From: Streptomyces stelliscabiei
GTDB lineage: Bacteria > Actinomycetota > Actinomycetes > Streptomycetales > Streptomycetaceae
DNA length: 64,000 nucleotides
Assembly (NCBI RefSeq): GCF_014873495.1
Contig: NZ_JADBGF010000001.1
Location: 5,704,001-5,768,000, forward strand
Direction: 5' to 3'
Below the pieces are notes generated by a model. It saw only the letters and a list, made by a program, of their open reading frames with translations, ran no database searches and was not told where the DNA came from. Both the position numbers and the translations under genes were made by a program. Positions 8,901-16,500 of the stretch are shown here, one piece after another (positions within the stretch are counted from its first letter, which is position 1; every line of letters starts with the position of its first letter).

Positions 8901-10093
8901 TCCAGCCCCACGGCCTTGGCCGGCCCCGTCACCGCCTCCCGCAGCTCCGCCGCCGTCAACGGCCCCAGCACCATGTGCCGGTGCTGCAACGCGTCCGCCA
9001 GCTCCGGATGCCCGAGACACTGCTCGTAGAAGTCCGCGCGCACCCCGAGCACCACGACCGCGGGCGCCGCCCCGCCCGCATCCACACCCGCCTCCCCGGG
9101 CGTGCACGCGGCACCGAGCAGGTGGACGAACATCCGCCGATCCGCCTCGTCGGCGGACAGGGTGAAGGTTTCCTCGAACTGGTCGACGATCAGAACCAGC
9201 CGGGTGGGAGCGGGTGTGCCGGCCGAGGAGGAGCCCCCACCGCCGATGCCGGACGCTCCCCGCCCCCGCGCCTCCGACGCCCGCGCCAGCGCCGACGCCC
9301 GCGCCCCGACAGCCTCCCGCACCGCGTCGGCGAACATCGCCGTACCGGGCTCGTACGCGGCGGACACCACCTGCCCCAACTCCGGTATCCGACGGACCAG
9401 CTCACCGACCGGATCGGCGCCCGGCACGAGCCGGAGCACCTCACTCGCCCGTCCGTCGGCACCGTCGAGGGCGCCGCCGCGCACCGCGGGCACGAGCCCG
9501 GCATGCAGCAGGGAGGACTTCCCGGCGCCCGAGGCCCCCACGAGTACGACCAGTCCACCGGTACGCTCCGCCGCCCGCAGCTGCTCCACGAGCGCGTCGG
9601 TGCTCCGCTCCCGCCCGAAGAACCAACGGGCGTCCTGCTGCCGGTACGAGGCCAGCCCCCGGTACGGGCAGACACCGCCGGGAGGCAGCTCGTCCACGGG
9701 CCCGGCCCCGGCTGCGGCGGGCGCGGCGCCCGCACCGGCCGGACGCTCGCCGACGGGATCGGCCAGGGCCCGCTCCCACAGCCGCTGCCACTGGGCCATG
9801 TCGTACAGCCCCTTGGACACCGGGACGGTCCGCGCGCGCCGGGCCTCGGGGATCAGGACGTGCAGCACGGCGGCGAGGGCGGCGAACTGCGCGGGCACGT
9901 TCCTGGCCCGCCGCCAGTCACTGATCCGCTGGGCGGACACCCGCACGGGCCGCCCGCGTTCGTCGACCCGCTGCAGCCGGACGACCGACTCGGAAACCCT
10001 CTTGAGGGGAGGATTGCCCGCTTCCCTGTACAGCAGCGCGAGACGTTCCGCGAAGGCCGTGCGTGCCCCTGAGTCACGACTCAAGGCATCCAC
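5945..10093 (-). CDS. HTH-NACHT/nSTAND ATPase-WD40 repeat protein
   Basis: 1382 residues. An N-terminal helix-turn-helix region (about 1-110, with VSAQRISDWRRARNVP) is followed by a STAND-type NTPase: a PYRGLASYRQQDARWFFGRE entry motif and a Walker A GASGAGKSS near residue 188. A hydrophobic segment lies near residue 650 (SAVAALVAFALVAVGSAVVAW). The C-terminal half holds 14 WD40 units, each with SPDGR..LA and LWDV, enough for two seven-bladed propellers. The gene starts at GTG 10093 and is monocistronic. STAND ATPases are signal-responsive switches, and some act in antiphage defence; nothing here proves that role, and no effector domain is evident beyond the HTH. Confidence 0.88.
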   Translation of the reverse strand: MDALSRDSGARTAFAERLALLYREAGNPPLKRVSESVVRLQRVDERGRPVRVSAQRISDWRRARNVPAQFAALAAVLHVLIPEARRARTVPVSKGLYDMAQWQRLWERALADPVGERPAGAGAAPAAAGAGPVDELPPGGVCPYRGLASYRQQDARWFFGRERSTDALVEQLRAAERTGGLVVLVGASGAGKSSLLHAGLVPAVRGGALDGADGRASEVLRLVPGADPVGELVRRIPELGQVVSAAYEPGTAMFADAVREAVGARASALARASEARGRGASGIGGGGSSSAGTPAPTRLVLIVDQFEETFTLSADEADRRMFVHLLGAACTPGEAGVDAGGAAPAVVVLGVRADFYEQCLGHPELADALQHRHMVLGPLTAAELREAVTGPAKAVGLELEPGLAELIVREVSADGPRGAHDAGVLPLLSHALLVTWQRRKAGRLTLAGYRAAGGIQGAVAATAERAWAGLDPAARTAARLLLLRLVRLNEDTHATRRRGTRRQLADGAADPVKTEESLEAMVRARLLTLDAETVEITHEALLHAWPRLRGWIDEGRNDHLLRQRLEEDGRAWEDSERDSALLYRGSRLEQAHTWAKSTEAGGTGGAEGAGGLEGAGDAGGTYLTRSAVEFLAASVRLRRRTVRIRRSAVAALVAFALVAVGSAVVAWQQRDDAVFEQVVAQADRVQYSDPSLSAQLDLVAHTLRTDDEGTDSRLVSIVNAPLATPLLGHDGAVYLTSFSPDGRHLATASYDRTVRLWDVADASRPKALGKPLTGHGSWVSSAVFAPDGRTLASAGDDGTIRLWDISDARAPRKLGAPPTGHDGTIFLVAFSPDGRTLASVGEDETVRLWDVSDPARARALGAPLTGHSAPVRAVAFGPDGRTLATGGDDNTIRLWDVADPRAPAAFGRVLRGHTGLVHSLAFGPDGRTLASGSADNTVRLWDVADPRRADALGAPLTGHTGPIWSVAFSPDGRLLAAASADSTASLWNVADPAFASQVGEPLAGASGEMFALGFSPDGRTLATGSGDSKVPLWSVPTSDMVGRNGVFRPDGKVLATAGRDGRIRLWNVAEPARPVLLGKAFTLKDGGNRSLTFSPDGRTLSIVAGNRALYLWDVGDPAHPVLRGSPLALRIRYTDAQAYSPDGRVLATSYGDHDVRLWDVRDPSHVVPLGKPLTGHKGYILALVFSPDGRSLASGSADGTIRVWNVADPTRSTRLDGPLTAHRGAVSDLVYSPDGRTLASGGGDDKVRLWDVSDPRAVTRLGPPLIGHTEAIVSLTFSPDGRTLASGGNDSTVRLWDVTSPADASPIGQSMSPNARTGHFLSFSPDRHMLGVSSGADTVRLWNLDVDDAVRHICSTTRGVLTREKWEEYLPRLGYEPPCGGG

Positions 10094-10755
10094 CCCTTAC
10101 CTTCCCCCGGCACTCCGACATCGCTGGGACATCCGGACCGGAAAACTCACTCTACGCACCTGACCTGCGGCAATGCTGAGACCAGCCCCTCAGGCCGCTC
10201 CTCCCCGGCGACCCCGAATGGCAGGATCAAGGCCGAGCGGCGACACCGCGCACACGGCCCCCGGCATAGCACCCGCAAAGACGCCCCATCATGCCGCACA
10301 CCCCCGGACGGCCCCGTCGACGCCCCCGCTCACCCCGACTCGATCCGCGTCCCCGACCCGGATCGACCCCCCGCGCCGTCCGGCACCGGTCCCCACGAGG
10401 GGAGGGACCGGTGCCGGACGCGCTGTGCGCTCCCGGGCTCTCCGGCGGGCCGAGACGGCAAGCGGTCGTCTCCGCATCTCAGAACGGCGTCTCAGGCAGT
10501 GCCTGTTCGCGCAGCTCGGAGTGGGTGGGACGGTTGCGTCGTCGCGGGTTGGGCGACGGTGATTGCGGTGGGTCCCCGCTGTCTTCGAAGCTGTGGGTGT
10601 CGCACCGGCCGGGGTGATCGAGGACTCCGGCAGCGCCTGGTGACGACTCCCGCCCTGTGCCTGTGTACCGGGCATCCGTGTGCCCTGGCGGGGGCGGGAG
10701 AGCCGGCGCGACCGGGAGCGACTCATACGGACCACGATGAGAAGGAAGACACGAC
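10094..10755. other. Divergent intergenic region with no convincing gene
   Basis: 662 bp between the divergent WD40 and secreted-protein genes. Open frames here show no plausible protein composition and no family resemblance. The only clear structure is the long hairpin at 10377-10420. A minus-strand open frame ending at 10479 has a tail (RRNRPTHSELREQALPETPF) that could be a decayed coding remnant, but this is weak. Confidence 0.5.
10377..10420. terminator. 17-bp perfect-stem hairpin in a divergent region
   Basis: Arms CGTCCGGCACCGGTCCC and its exact complement with a 10-nt loop. It looks like a strong bidirectional terminator, yet neither flanking gene is transcribed into it, so it may end an unannotated RNA or a decayed gene. 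Confidence 0.6.
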
Positions 10756-11781
10756 ATGAGCAGGGACAGCAGGGACAGCGGGAACAGCGGGAACAGCGGG
10801 AACAGCGGGAACAGCGGGAACAGCGGGAACAGCGGGAACAGCGAGAACAGTGGGAACAGCGGGAACAGCCACGCACGCCGTCGTCCGGGCCGCCGTACGG
10901 CCGTCGCCACCGGGCTCGTCCTCGCCCTCGGGTTCGGTGTCTCGACGCAGGCGGTGGCGCAGGCCACCGCCCCCGTCCCCGCCTCCGCCCAGGCATCCGC
11001 GAAGGCGTCCGCCCCGGTGCGGTCGATCACTGGCTTCAACGGTGACGCGGTGACCGAGGTCGCCGACTTCTACGGCGCGTACATCGACGCCAAGGACGCC
11101 CCCCGGGGCCCGGACAAGGCACTGGCGAAGGCGCTGCGCGCCCACTACCTGACGCCCGCGTTCGCCAGGAAGCTGACGGCCTGGGAGAAGAAGCACAAGG
11201 TGGACGGGCTCCTGCGTGCCAAGAACGTCCCGACGCGGTGGAAGGTGAGCGAGGGCCGCAAGGGCCTGGAGGTCGTCGTCACCCTGACCTTCGGCGGCGC
11301 CGGGGAATCACCGACGACGAAGACCCGGTTCGTCGTGGAGCGGGATCTGATCGACGGCATCAAGAGCATCCGCACCACGAGCACCGCCCCCGAGAAGACA
11401 TCCGCCGCGGTGCGGTCGGTCAGTGGCAGGACGGGTGACTCGGTGACCCAGGTCGCCGACTTCTACGGCGCGTACGTCGACGCGACGGAGGCCTACCCGC
11501 GCCCGGACAAGGCACTGGCGAAGGCGCTGCGCGCCCACTACCTGACGCCCACCCTCGCCAAGAAGGTGACGGCCTGGGAGAAGAAGCACAGGATGGACGG
11601 GGTGCTCCGAGCCCGGAACGTGCCGGTGGACTGGACGGTGACCGGGGACGGCGAAAGCCGTGAGATCGCCGTCACCCACAGCTTCGGCGGTGGGGAGTCG
11701 CCGACGACGACCACCCACCTCGCCCTGAAGGCGGACGCGTTCAACGGCATCACCGACATCCGCACCACGAAGGCCCACTGA
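10756..11781 (+). CDS. Secreted protein with duplicated domain and N-terminal repeat
   Basis: 341 residues. The ATG at 10756 follows GAAGGAAG. Residues 3-38 are a low-complexity RDS/GNS repeat; then come arginines (ARRRPGRR), a hydrophobic core (TAVATGLVLALGFGVS) and a likely signal-peptidase site after TQAVA, so Sec or Tat export is expected. Two homologous copies of a domain of about 115 residues follow: each has S-G-..GD-V-T-VADFYGAY, DKALAKALRAHYLTP, LTAWEKKH.DG.LRA.NVP, a GESPTT strand, and ends IRTT. The length and pattern suggest an NTF2-like fold, but I do not recognise the family. Function unknown. Confidence 0.75.
   Translation: MSRDSRDSGNSGNSGNSGNSGNSGNSGNSENSGNSGNSHARRRPGRRTAVATGLVLALGFGVSTQAVAQATAPVPASAQASAKASAPVRSITGFNGDAVTEVADFYGAYIDAKDAPRGPDKALAKALRAHYLTPAFARKLTAWEKKHKVDGLLRAKNVPTRWKVSEGRKGLEVVVTLTFGGAGESPTTKTRFVVERDLIDGIKSIRTTSTAPEKTSAAVRSVSGRTGDSVTQVADFYGAYVDATEAYPRPDKALAKALRAHYLTPTLAKKVTAWEKKHRMDGVLRARNVPVDWTVTGDGESREIAVTHSFGGGESPTTTTHLALKADAFNGITDIRTTKAH
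10762..10869 (+). repeat. 12-unit 9-bp tandem repeat inside a coding region
   Basis: Twelve consecutive 9-bp units, mostly GGGAACAGC, with two AGGGACAGC units at the start and one GAGAACAGT variant. They encode RDS-RDS-(GNS)7-ENS-GNS-GNS ahead of the signal peptide. The unit is a multiple of three, so copy-number change would lengthen or shorten the protein without a frameshift. Confidence 0.9.
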
Positions 11782-11815
11782 CGACGCATCCGCTCAGCGA
11801 GGGTTCGTCGAGGCG

Positions 11816-13105
11816 TCAGCCACCGCTCTCCGCCGCCAGGTTGGCGGCGGGGATCGGGACCCAGCGACCGGGTGGGTGGGAGACGCGGTCGTACCGGTAG
11901 CCCGGCAGCCCCTTGGTACCGGTGGTGCGGAAGGGCCGGCCGTCGTCGTCGATGCGTACCGTGCCGGTACGGCCCTGTGAGGACCAGGCGAGGTTGAGGT
12001 ACCAGTCGCAGTCGCAGGACTCGTTCAGCGCGGAGACCACCAGGACTTCGGGCTCCTGCAAGGACACCCGGTAGGGGAAGTCGATCGCGGGGATCGCCTT
12101 TCCCGCCCCGTCGTCGCCGGGCATCGAACGGGCCTGGGGCCGCTGTGCGTCGAGGTCCACGTCGAAGAAGCGGGGGATGAGGGCGGCGCCGCAGCCCTCG
12201 CTCAAGGAGTAGAGGCTGCCCTGGCCGGCGGCGGGGGCGGCGCGGCTGACCACACGCACGTACAGGGCTTCCAGTACGACGGCGGCGGAGCCGCGTCCCT
12301 GCACCGTGATCCGCACGGTCGTGGGGCCACCGTGCACCGCCCGCTGGGAGGTGGCCCACGCCGCGATGTCCTCCGGGTGCGGGGGCGGCGGGACCTGTTG
12401 CGGAGGCTTGGCGAGGACATAGTCCTCGCCGCACCCGTTGAGTCCGCGCGTGTGTGAGTCGGCCGTCCAGGTCAGAGGGGCCACGTGCGGGGCCGCGCCG
12501 GCGCTCGCGCGGTTCGGCTCGCGGTTGCCCTGGTGCGTGGCCGAGGCGGAGGGGGGCCCGTCGGCGGAGGTGGTGAGACCGAGGAGGGCGGAGAGGAGCG
12601 AGGCCGCCAGCGTCATCGATCGCCAGGCTCGCCGTCCAGGGCGCCCGCCTTGGAGCCGAGGCGGGGGCAGTGAGGCCGACCCGGGGCGCCGGCCGGCCGG
12701 CGAGATCGGCTCGGGAGCCTCCACGACCGACCCGCTGCCGCTCGCAGGAACGGCCGATGCGGCGACATCGCTCACAGGCGGGACCGAGGCCGCCGCGCTC
12801 GTGGTGGCGTGGGGCGCTGGTGCCTGCCGGGCAGAGGTCGAGCGTGACCGTTGCCGCGGGGCGGCGGCCAGGATCCACAGGCGGTACAGCTCCATGCGTT
12901 CCGCGGGGGAGGCACCGCAGAGCGCGGCGAACCGCTCGATGCCGGCGAAGTCCTGCGGAACCGCCTCTCCGGCGCAGTAGCGGTGCAAGGTGGAGGCGTG
13001 CATGCCCAGGGGTCGGGCCAGCGCCGCGTAACTGCGGTCGGTGCGCTCCTTCAGACGCGTCAGGAGCAACGCGAACTCCGCTACGTCGTCGTGGATCGAA
13101 TCCAT
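11816..13105 (-). CDS. XRE-type helix-turn-helix protein with membrane segment
   Basis: 429 residues from ATG 13105 (MDSIHDDVAEFALLL). The N-terminus is a helix-turn-helix (TDRSYAALARPLGMHASTLHRYCAG) of the kind common in Streptomyces signalling regulators. A Pro/Ala/Ser-rich linker follows, then a transmembrane segment (RSMTLAASLLSALLGL, near residue 180). The C-terminal 240 residues would be outside the membrane and contain cysteines (NGCGED, EGCGAA, ESCDCDWY). It may sense an external signal and affect transcription directly, but the target is unknown. A longer upstream reading frame lacks a good start. Confidence 0.75.
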   Translation of the reverse strand: MDSIHDDVAEFALLLTRLKERTDRSYAALARPLGMHASTLHRYCAGEAVPQDFAGIERFAALCGASPAERMELYRLWILAAAPRQRSRSTSARQAPAPHATTSAAASVPPVSDVAASAVPASGSGSVVEAPEPISPAGRRPGSASLPPPRLQGGRPGRRAWRSMTLAASLLSALLGLTTSADGPPSASATHQGNREPNRASAGAAPHVAPLTWTADSHTRGLNGCGEDYVLAKPPQQVPPPPHPEDIAAWATSQRAVHGGPTTVRITVQGRGSAAVVLEALYVRVVSRAAPAAGQGSLYSLSEGCGAALIPRFFDVDLDAQRPQARSMPGDDGAGKAIPAIDFPYRVSLQEPEVLVVSALNESCDCDWYLNLAWSSQGRTGTVRIDDDGRPFRTTGTKGLPGYRYDRVSHPPGRWVPIPAANLAAESGG

Positions 13106-13461
13106 GAAATCCGTACTCGTATCCGCTCGTCGGCCCCTGCGGGCCTGTCCCGATGGGGCACGGCACCCACGCGCTTCCCCTTGTCTGCACGTCCATACGC
13201 CCGGGACGGTTCCAGCGTTGCAAGGCGTGACCTTGATCACGACCATCCGCAGAACCCCGCCCCGTCCCCGAGACCGGGCCAACCGCCCTCCAGACCGCGC
13301 CGAGCGGACCCGTCACCGCCCAGAGGGGCACGCCGACGCACCCCACAACCAGCCGCATCCGCCAGCCAGGCAACCCAACCTGAGGTGACTGCTGACCCCG
13401 GTTCTCACCAAGCGCTTCGAACCGCGCCGACGACTCGTCTCTCCACACCTCTCGGCAACGC
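13106..13461. other. Non-coding stretch before the tRNA-Pro scar
   Basis: About 356 bp upstream of the XRE gene and ahead of the tRNA terminator. It should hold the XRE promoter. Open frames here are antisense or unsupported, and I see no repeats. Confidence 0.5.
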
Positions 13462-13496
13462 CAGAGGGCCCTCACCGATCCGGTAAGGGCCCTCTG
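13462..13496 (-). terminator. Terminator downstream of the tRNA-Pro 3' end
   Basis: A perfect 11-bp stem (CAGAGGGCCCT and its complement) with a 13-nt loop, 17 bp beyond the 3' end of the tRNA-Pro fragment on the minus strand. This is where the original chromosomal tRNA transcript would end, which supports placing the chromosome-prophage junction just to the right. Confidence 0.7.
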
Positions 13497-13512
13497 ACCT
13501 GATACTTAGCTG

Positions 13513-13554
13513 TCGGGGTGGCGGGATTTGAACCCACGACCTCTTCGTCCCGAA
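13513..13554 (-). other. Prophage attachment site: 3' fragment of tRNA-Pro(CGG)
   Basis: Read on the minus strand this starts in the anticodon loop TTCGGGA (anticodon CGG). It continues through the 3' anticodon stem CGAAG, the T arm (GTGGG-TTCAAAT-CCCGC) and the acceptor strand CACCCCG plus discriminator A; CCA is not encoded. The 5' half is missing: just upstream the sequence is unrelated and cannot pair with the anticodon stem. Integration into a tRNA 3' end leaves exactly such a fragment at one prophage end and the reconstituted tRNA at the other. The core is therefore up to about 42 bp. Confidence 0.85.
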
Positions 13555-13792
13555 TAGAGAGGGCCGGGAAGGGGGTTCTCGCTCGCCACCCCCTGTGACC
13601 TGCGTCGTAACCGGGGTTAATCGCAGGTCAGGGGCTGTTGGTTCAAGGAAACGCGTGGGCCTCTGGACTTCTCGGATACTTCTCCGACACCCCAGAATGA
13701 CCCCTGGGTGTCGGCGGTCCACACCCAGCTCACACCCGGAATCGCGAGAGGTGCGTGAGAAGTACTCGCCGGCGAGAGCGTAGCAACGAAGA

Positions 13793-13817
13793 AGCGGCCT
13801 CACTGGGTGAGGCCGCT
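13793..13817. terminator. Hairpin terminator at the prophage left end
   Basis: A perfect 10-bp stem (AGCGGCCTCA and complement) with a 5-nt loop CTGGG. It would insulate prophage transcription from the chromosome in either direction. Confidence 0.65.
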
Positions 13818-13932
13818 CTTGCCGGGACTGTGAGGGGGCCAACCAACCAGCCCGGCAGACTTCGAGGGGGGTGTGCGCCCCGATCCGAGATCGGGGGTGG
13901 CTCCATGTCTAACGCGCTTTCCATAGCTCAGT

Positions 13933-13958
13933 CATTCACTCGTTCGCGTGAACGAATG
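13933..13958. promoter_or_regulatory. Inverted repeat, candidate operator
   Basis: CGTTC-GCGT-GAACG is a 5+5 inverted repeat; the outer CATTC on the left and AATG on the right extend it imperfectly. It lies about 180 bp upstream of the small XRE gene, which could bind it. Low confidence. Confidence 0.3.
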
Positions 13959-14138
13959 TTCTAGTGATGGCACCCTGCGTCGCCCTGCGGCACGGCCATG
14001 AAGCCGCAAGGTCGCTGCTCGTGTCACGTGCAGCTCGCGCCCCTGATCCCGTATGCCCCCTGGGTCGCCGTCCATGCTGATCAAGATCGGAAAAAGCCTG
14101 TTGTCACCAGGCTGACATATGATCACGCAGCTCAGAGC

Positions 14139-14384
14139 GTGTGTCGAGTGCTCAGCAATCTGCCCGACGACCCGTGGCTCCTCCAGCAACGCGAGCGCGT
14201 AGGCAGGTGCATCCAACAGGCCCGGCTGCATCACAACCTCACCCAGGACGCGGTGTACCTGGCGGTTCCTCTGAACCGCAGCTACTACCAAGACATCGAA
14301 GCCGGCCGCGCGAACCCATCCCTGGACACCCTGAACGGAATCGCACGCGCCATCGGCGTACAACTGGCCGATCTGGTGCGGTGA
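14139..14384 (+). CDS. Small XRE-family transcriptional regulator
   Basis: 81 residues from GTG 14139; an upstream ATG at 13998 would add 47 residues of unlikely composition. The core is an XRE helix-turn-helix: QQRERVGRCIQQARLHHNLTQDAVYLAVPLNRSYYQDIEAGRANPSLDTLNGIARAIGV. Similar short proteins beginning LPDDPW occur as stand-alone regulators in Streptomyces. It is the first gene inside the prophage and could control the adjacent cargo or the lysogenic state, but this is not shown. Confidence 0.7.
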   Translation: MCRVLSNLPDDPWLLQQRERVGRCIQQARLHHNLTQDAVYLAVPLNRSYYQDIEAGRANPSLDTLNGIARAIGVQLADLVR

Positions 14385-14491
14385 GTCCGCCGCCGCCTCG
14401 GGGGACGTAGCGGCGGACTCACCCAGGCCGCCTCCAGCGCGAGGCAGCCACCCACACGCCAGGCGTTTCCGGGCGCCGGCGCGAGGGGGTC

Positions 14492-14674
14492 TCAGGACCA
14501 GCGGATCGGCGGCCGGACGTACGGGTACTGGTGCGGCACCCCGTCCTTCTTGTGGCCGATCGGATGGTTGCAGTGCACGCCGCTCGTGGGATGCGTCTCC
14601 CAGCAGTAGCCGTGACCGTTCGGGCCCGCCTTGTACGGCTCACGGGCCGGGCGGGACGAGGTCTGCTTACTCAC
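14492..14674 (-). CDS. Small conserved protein, unknown function
   Basis: 60 residues from a GTG overlapping the stop of the upstream 168-residue gene (GTGA). Two cysteines and several histidines (YCWETHPTSGVHCNHPIGHKK) could form a metal site. It is translationally coupled to its neighbour, and no family is recognised. Confidence 0.6.
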   Translation of the reverse strand: MSKQTSSRPAREPYKAGPNGHGYCWETHPTSGVHCNHPIGHKKDGVPHQYPYVRPPIRWS

Positions 14675-15177
14675 GGCTGCACCCCCACCGAGTCGTCCGC
14701 CGCCACCGCGGCCCGCGCCTGCCGTTCCAGCCGCTGCACCAACTCAGGGCGGCACAGGTCGCCCTCATGCCGCGGAGGCGCCAGCCAGTACGTTCCCGGC
14801 GGCGTGACCCGCCGTATGTGAGGGACGCCCATGTAGGTGCCCTCGCCGAGGCAGGGAGCGTCGTCGCCCCCGTCCCAGACGATTCCGGCATGCCACTGGA
14901 TCAGTGGGTAGTACGGGTGGCCGTGCGAGTACGTGTCGTGGATGACCGCGCCTCCCAGCCGGTCCGGCAGCTCGGCCGCCACCATCGCCGGGTCGCTGGT
15001 GCCGAGGGCGGCGTGGACGAGGCGTTCGGGGAGACGTACGACGCTGAACCGGACGCCGAGGGGGAGGAGGGCCACGCCGCGCTCTGCCCATTCGCTCTCA
15101 GCCTGCCTGCGTTTGTCGGGCGGGAGGGCTCGGGTCAGCCAGCCCGTGATGTAACCGTCGAGCGTGGCTCTGTCCAT
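14671..15177 (-). CDS. Conserved protein of unknown function, divergent from XRE/TPR gene
   Basis: 168 residues from ATG 15177 (MDRATLDGYITGWLTRALPPDKRRQAESEW). Mixed alpha/beta composition with no signal peptide or membrane segment. It is divergently transcribed from the XRE/TPR regulator across a short region with an inverted repeat, so the regulator probably controls it. Longer in-frame readings to 15915 run antisense into the regulator and are rejected. No family assigned. Confidence 0.65.
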   Translation of the reverse strand: MDRATLDGYITGWLTRALPPDKRRQAESEWAERGVALLPLGVRFSVVRLPERLVHAALGTSDPAMVAAELPDRLGGAVIHDTYSHGHPYYPLIQWHAGIVWDGGDDAPCLGEGTYMGVPHIRRVTPPGTYWLAPPRHEGDLCRPELVQRLERQARAAVAADDSVGVQP

Positions 15178-15233
15178 GGCTCTGGCCCTTCCGCGAATCC
15201 GGTGATCTGTCCCACACCGGGACCGTAGAGCGC

Positions 15234-15274
15234 GGTACAAAGGAGTGGGGCACGCAAAGTGCGTGGCTTGTACC
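15234..15274. promoter_or_regulatory. Inverted repeats in a divergent promoter region
   Basis: GGTACAA at 15234-15240 is repeated inverted as TTGTACC at 15268-15274, and CACGC-AAAGT-GCGTG (15251-15265) lies between. The site sits immediately before the XRE/TPR start and faces the divergent gene, a natural position for an autoregulatory operator. Confidence 0.45.
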
Positions 15275-15285
15275 GGGGGCGCCCA

Positions 15286-16500
15286 GTGGACACTTCCAAC
15301 ATCGGCCGCCGAATCGCCTATTGGCGCGACGGGCGCGGCTACACCCAGGCCGACTTCGGCCGCCTCATGGGCCAGTCCAAGCGGTGGGTCCAGGATCTCG
15401 AAGGCGGTCATCGCCAGCAGGACCCACGACTGTCGGTCCTGATCCGCGCGGCCGACGTACTGCGTGTCCCCTTGGAGCAGCTCTTGTCCGACAGTCCACC
15501 CCCTCCACGGCCGGGCAGCGGCCCGCCCGCCGAGGCCCTCGCCGTCATCGATGCCCTGTACGCCGCCGTTGGCGACGACCCCGTGCCCACCCCCACTGCC
15601 CTGCGCCGACGGCTTGTCTACTGCTGCGAGGCGTTCCAGGCGTGCCACTACGCCACCCTCGCCCGCGAACTGCCGGCCCTGATCTCCGGCGCCGCCCGGG
15701 CCGTACACGCCGCGCCCGCGGGGACCCAGTCCGACGCGCAGGGAACTCTGTCTCGCGTCTACCAGCTGGTCACGTCGTACCTGCATAAGTACGGATCCAC
15801 CACGGCGATTCAGGCGGCGCTGGCCGCCGACCGCGCCCTGGCCGCAGCCGAACGGTCTGGGGATCCCGTCCAGATAGGGGCCGCAGCGCGACGAGTCACG
15901 AAGAGCCTGGTCCACCAGCAGCGGCCCGAAGCAGCCGTAGAGTTCGCGACCACCTCAGCCCGCCGCCTGGAGGCCGGGCTCACGGACCGCGGGCCGCTCG
16001 GCCTGTCCACGCTCGGCATGCTGTACCTGTCCGCCGCCCACGCCGCGTCCTCTCAGGAGCGGACCACCGCCCGGGTCCGCGCCGCCACCGCATACGTGGA
16101 CGAGGCCGACGACGTCGCCGACAGGCAAGGCGGCGACCTGGACGAGGACTACACGATGTTCGGGCCGACCAACGTGGGCCTGCACCGAGTAGACATGCTG
16201 GTCCGTTTCGAGGACGGCTGGTCCGCGCTCGAGGCCGCCGACGACCTGGAACCGGAGGACCTCGACGGGCTGAGCCGCGAGCGGCAGGCCGGACACCACA
16301 TCGCCATGGCACGCGCTTCGCTCTTGACACGCCGTAAAGAAGAAGCTGCGGCAGAGCTGCTGGAGGCCGACCGCCTCGCGCCGGAAGACGTCCGGGGCAG
16401 GCCGGACACGGTCAAGTTGGTGAAGGACGTCGTCGGCGTTACGCCCACCCCTAGCGGGGAGTTGCGCGTGCTGGCCGAGCGCTGTGGACTGCGCGCATGA
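15286..16500 (+). CDS. XRE-family regulator with TPR-like helical domain
   Basis: 404 residues from GTG 15286 (VDTSNIGRRIAYWRDGRGYTQADFGRLMG); an upstream GTG at 15259 lies inside the inverted repeat. The N-terminal 65 residues are a classic XRE helix-turn-helix, and the rest is all-helical with repeated Ala-rich pairs resembling TPRs (ALAADRALAAAERSGDPVQIGAAARRV). This architecture resembles the RRNPP-like or streptomycete regulators that bind small signals. The stop overlaps the flavoprotein start (ATGA), so the two are coupled. Confidence 0.8.
   Translation: MDTSNIGRRIAYWRDGRGYTQADFGRLMGQSKRWVQDLEGGHRQQDPRLSVLIRAADVLRVPLEQLLSDSPPPPRPGSGPPAEALAVIDALYAAVGDDPVPTPTALRRRLVYCCEAFQACHYATLARELPALISGAARAVHAAPAGTQSDAQGTLSRVYQLVTSYLHKYGSTTAIQAALAADRALAAAERSGDPVQIGAAARRVTKSLVHQQRPEAAVEFATTSARRLEAGLTDRGPLGLSTLGMLYLSAAHAASSQERTTARVRAATAYVDEADDVADRQGGDLDEDYTMFGPTNVGLHRVDMLVRFEDGWSALEAADDLEPEDLDGLSRERQAGHHIAMARASLLTRRKEEAAAELLEADRLAPEDVRGRPDTVKLVKDVVGVTPTPSGELRVLAERCGLRA

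Larger units (their letters stand above)
13555..14138. other. Prophage left-end non-coding region
   Basis: About 580 bp with no convincing gene. It contains the hairpin at 13793-13817, the inverted repeat at 13933-13958 and an isolated 19-codon frame at 13905-13964 that I do not call. Arm-type integrase sites would be expected near this end but cannot be recognised by eye. Confidence 0.45.

Noticed and set aside
10479..11039. 186-residue minus-strand frame with repeated LFPLFP
   Set aside because: It is the reverse of the 9-bp repeat and has no start context.
11538..13475. 645-residue minus-strand frame
   Set aside because: Shadow of the XRE gene in another frame.
13513..13554. Functional tRNA-Pro
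   Set aside because: The 5' half is absent; only the 3' part is present.
13405..13842. 145-residue minus-strand frame
   Set aside because: Runs through the tRNA scar and terminator.
13905..13964. 19-codon plus-strand frame near the inverted repeat
   Set aside because: Too short and overlaps the candidate operator.
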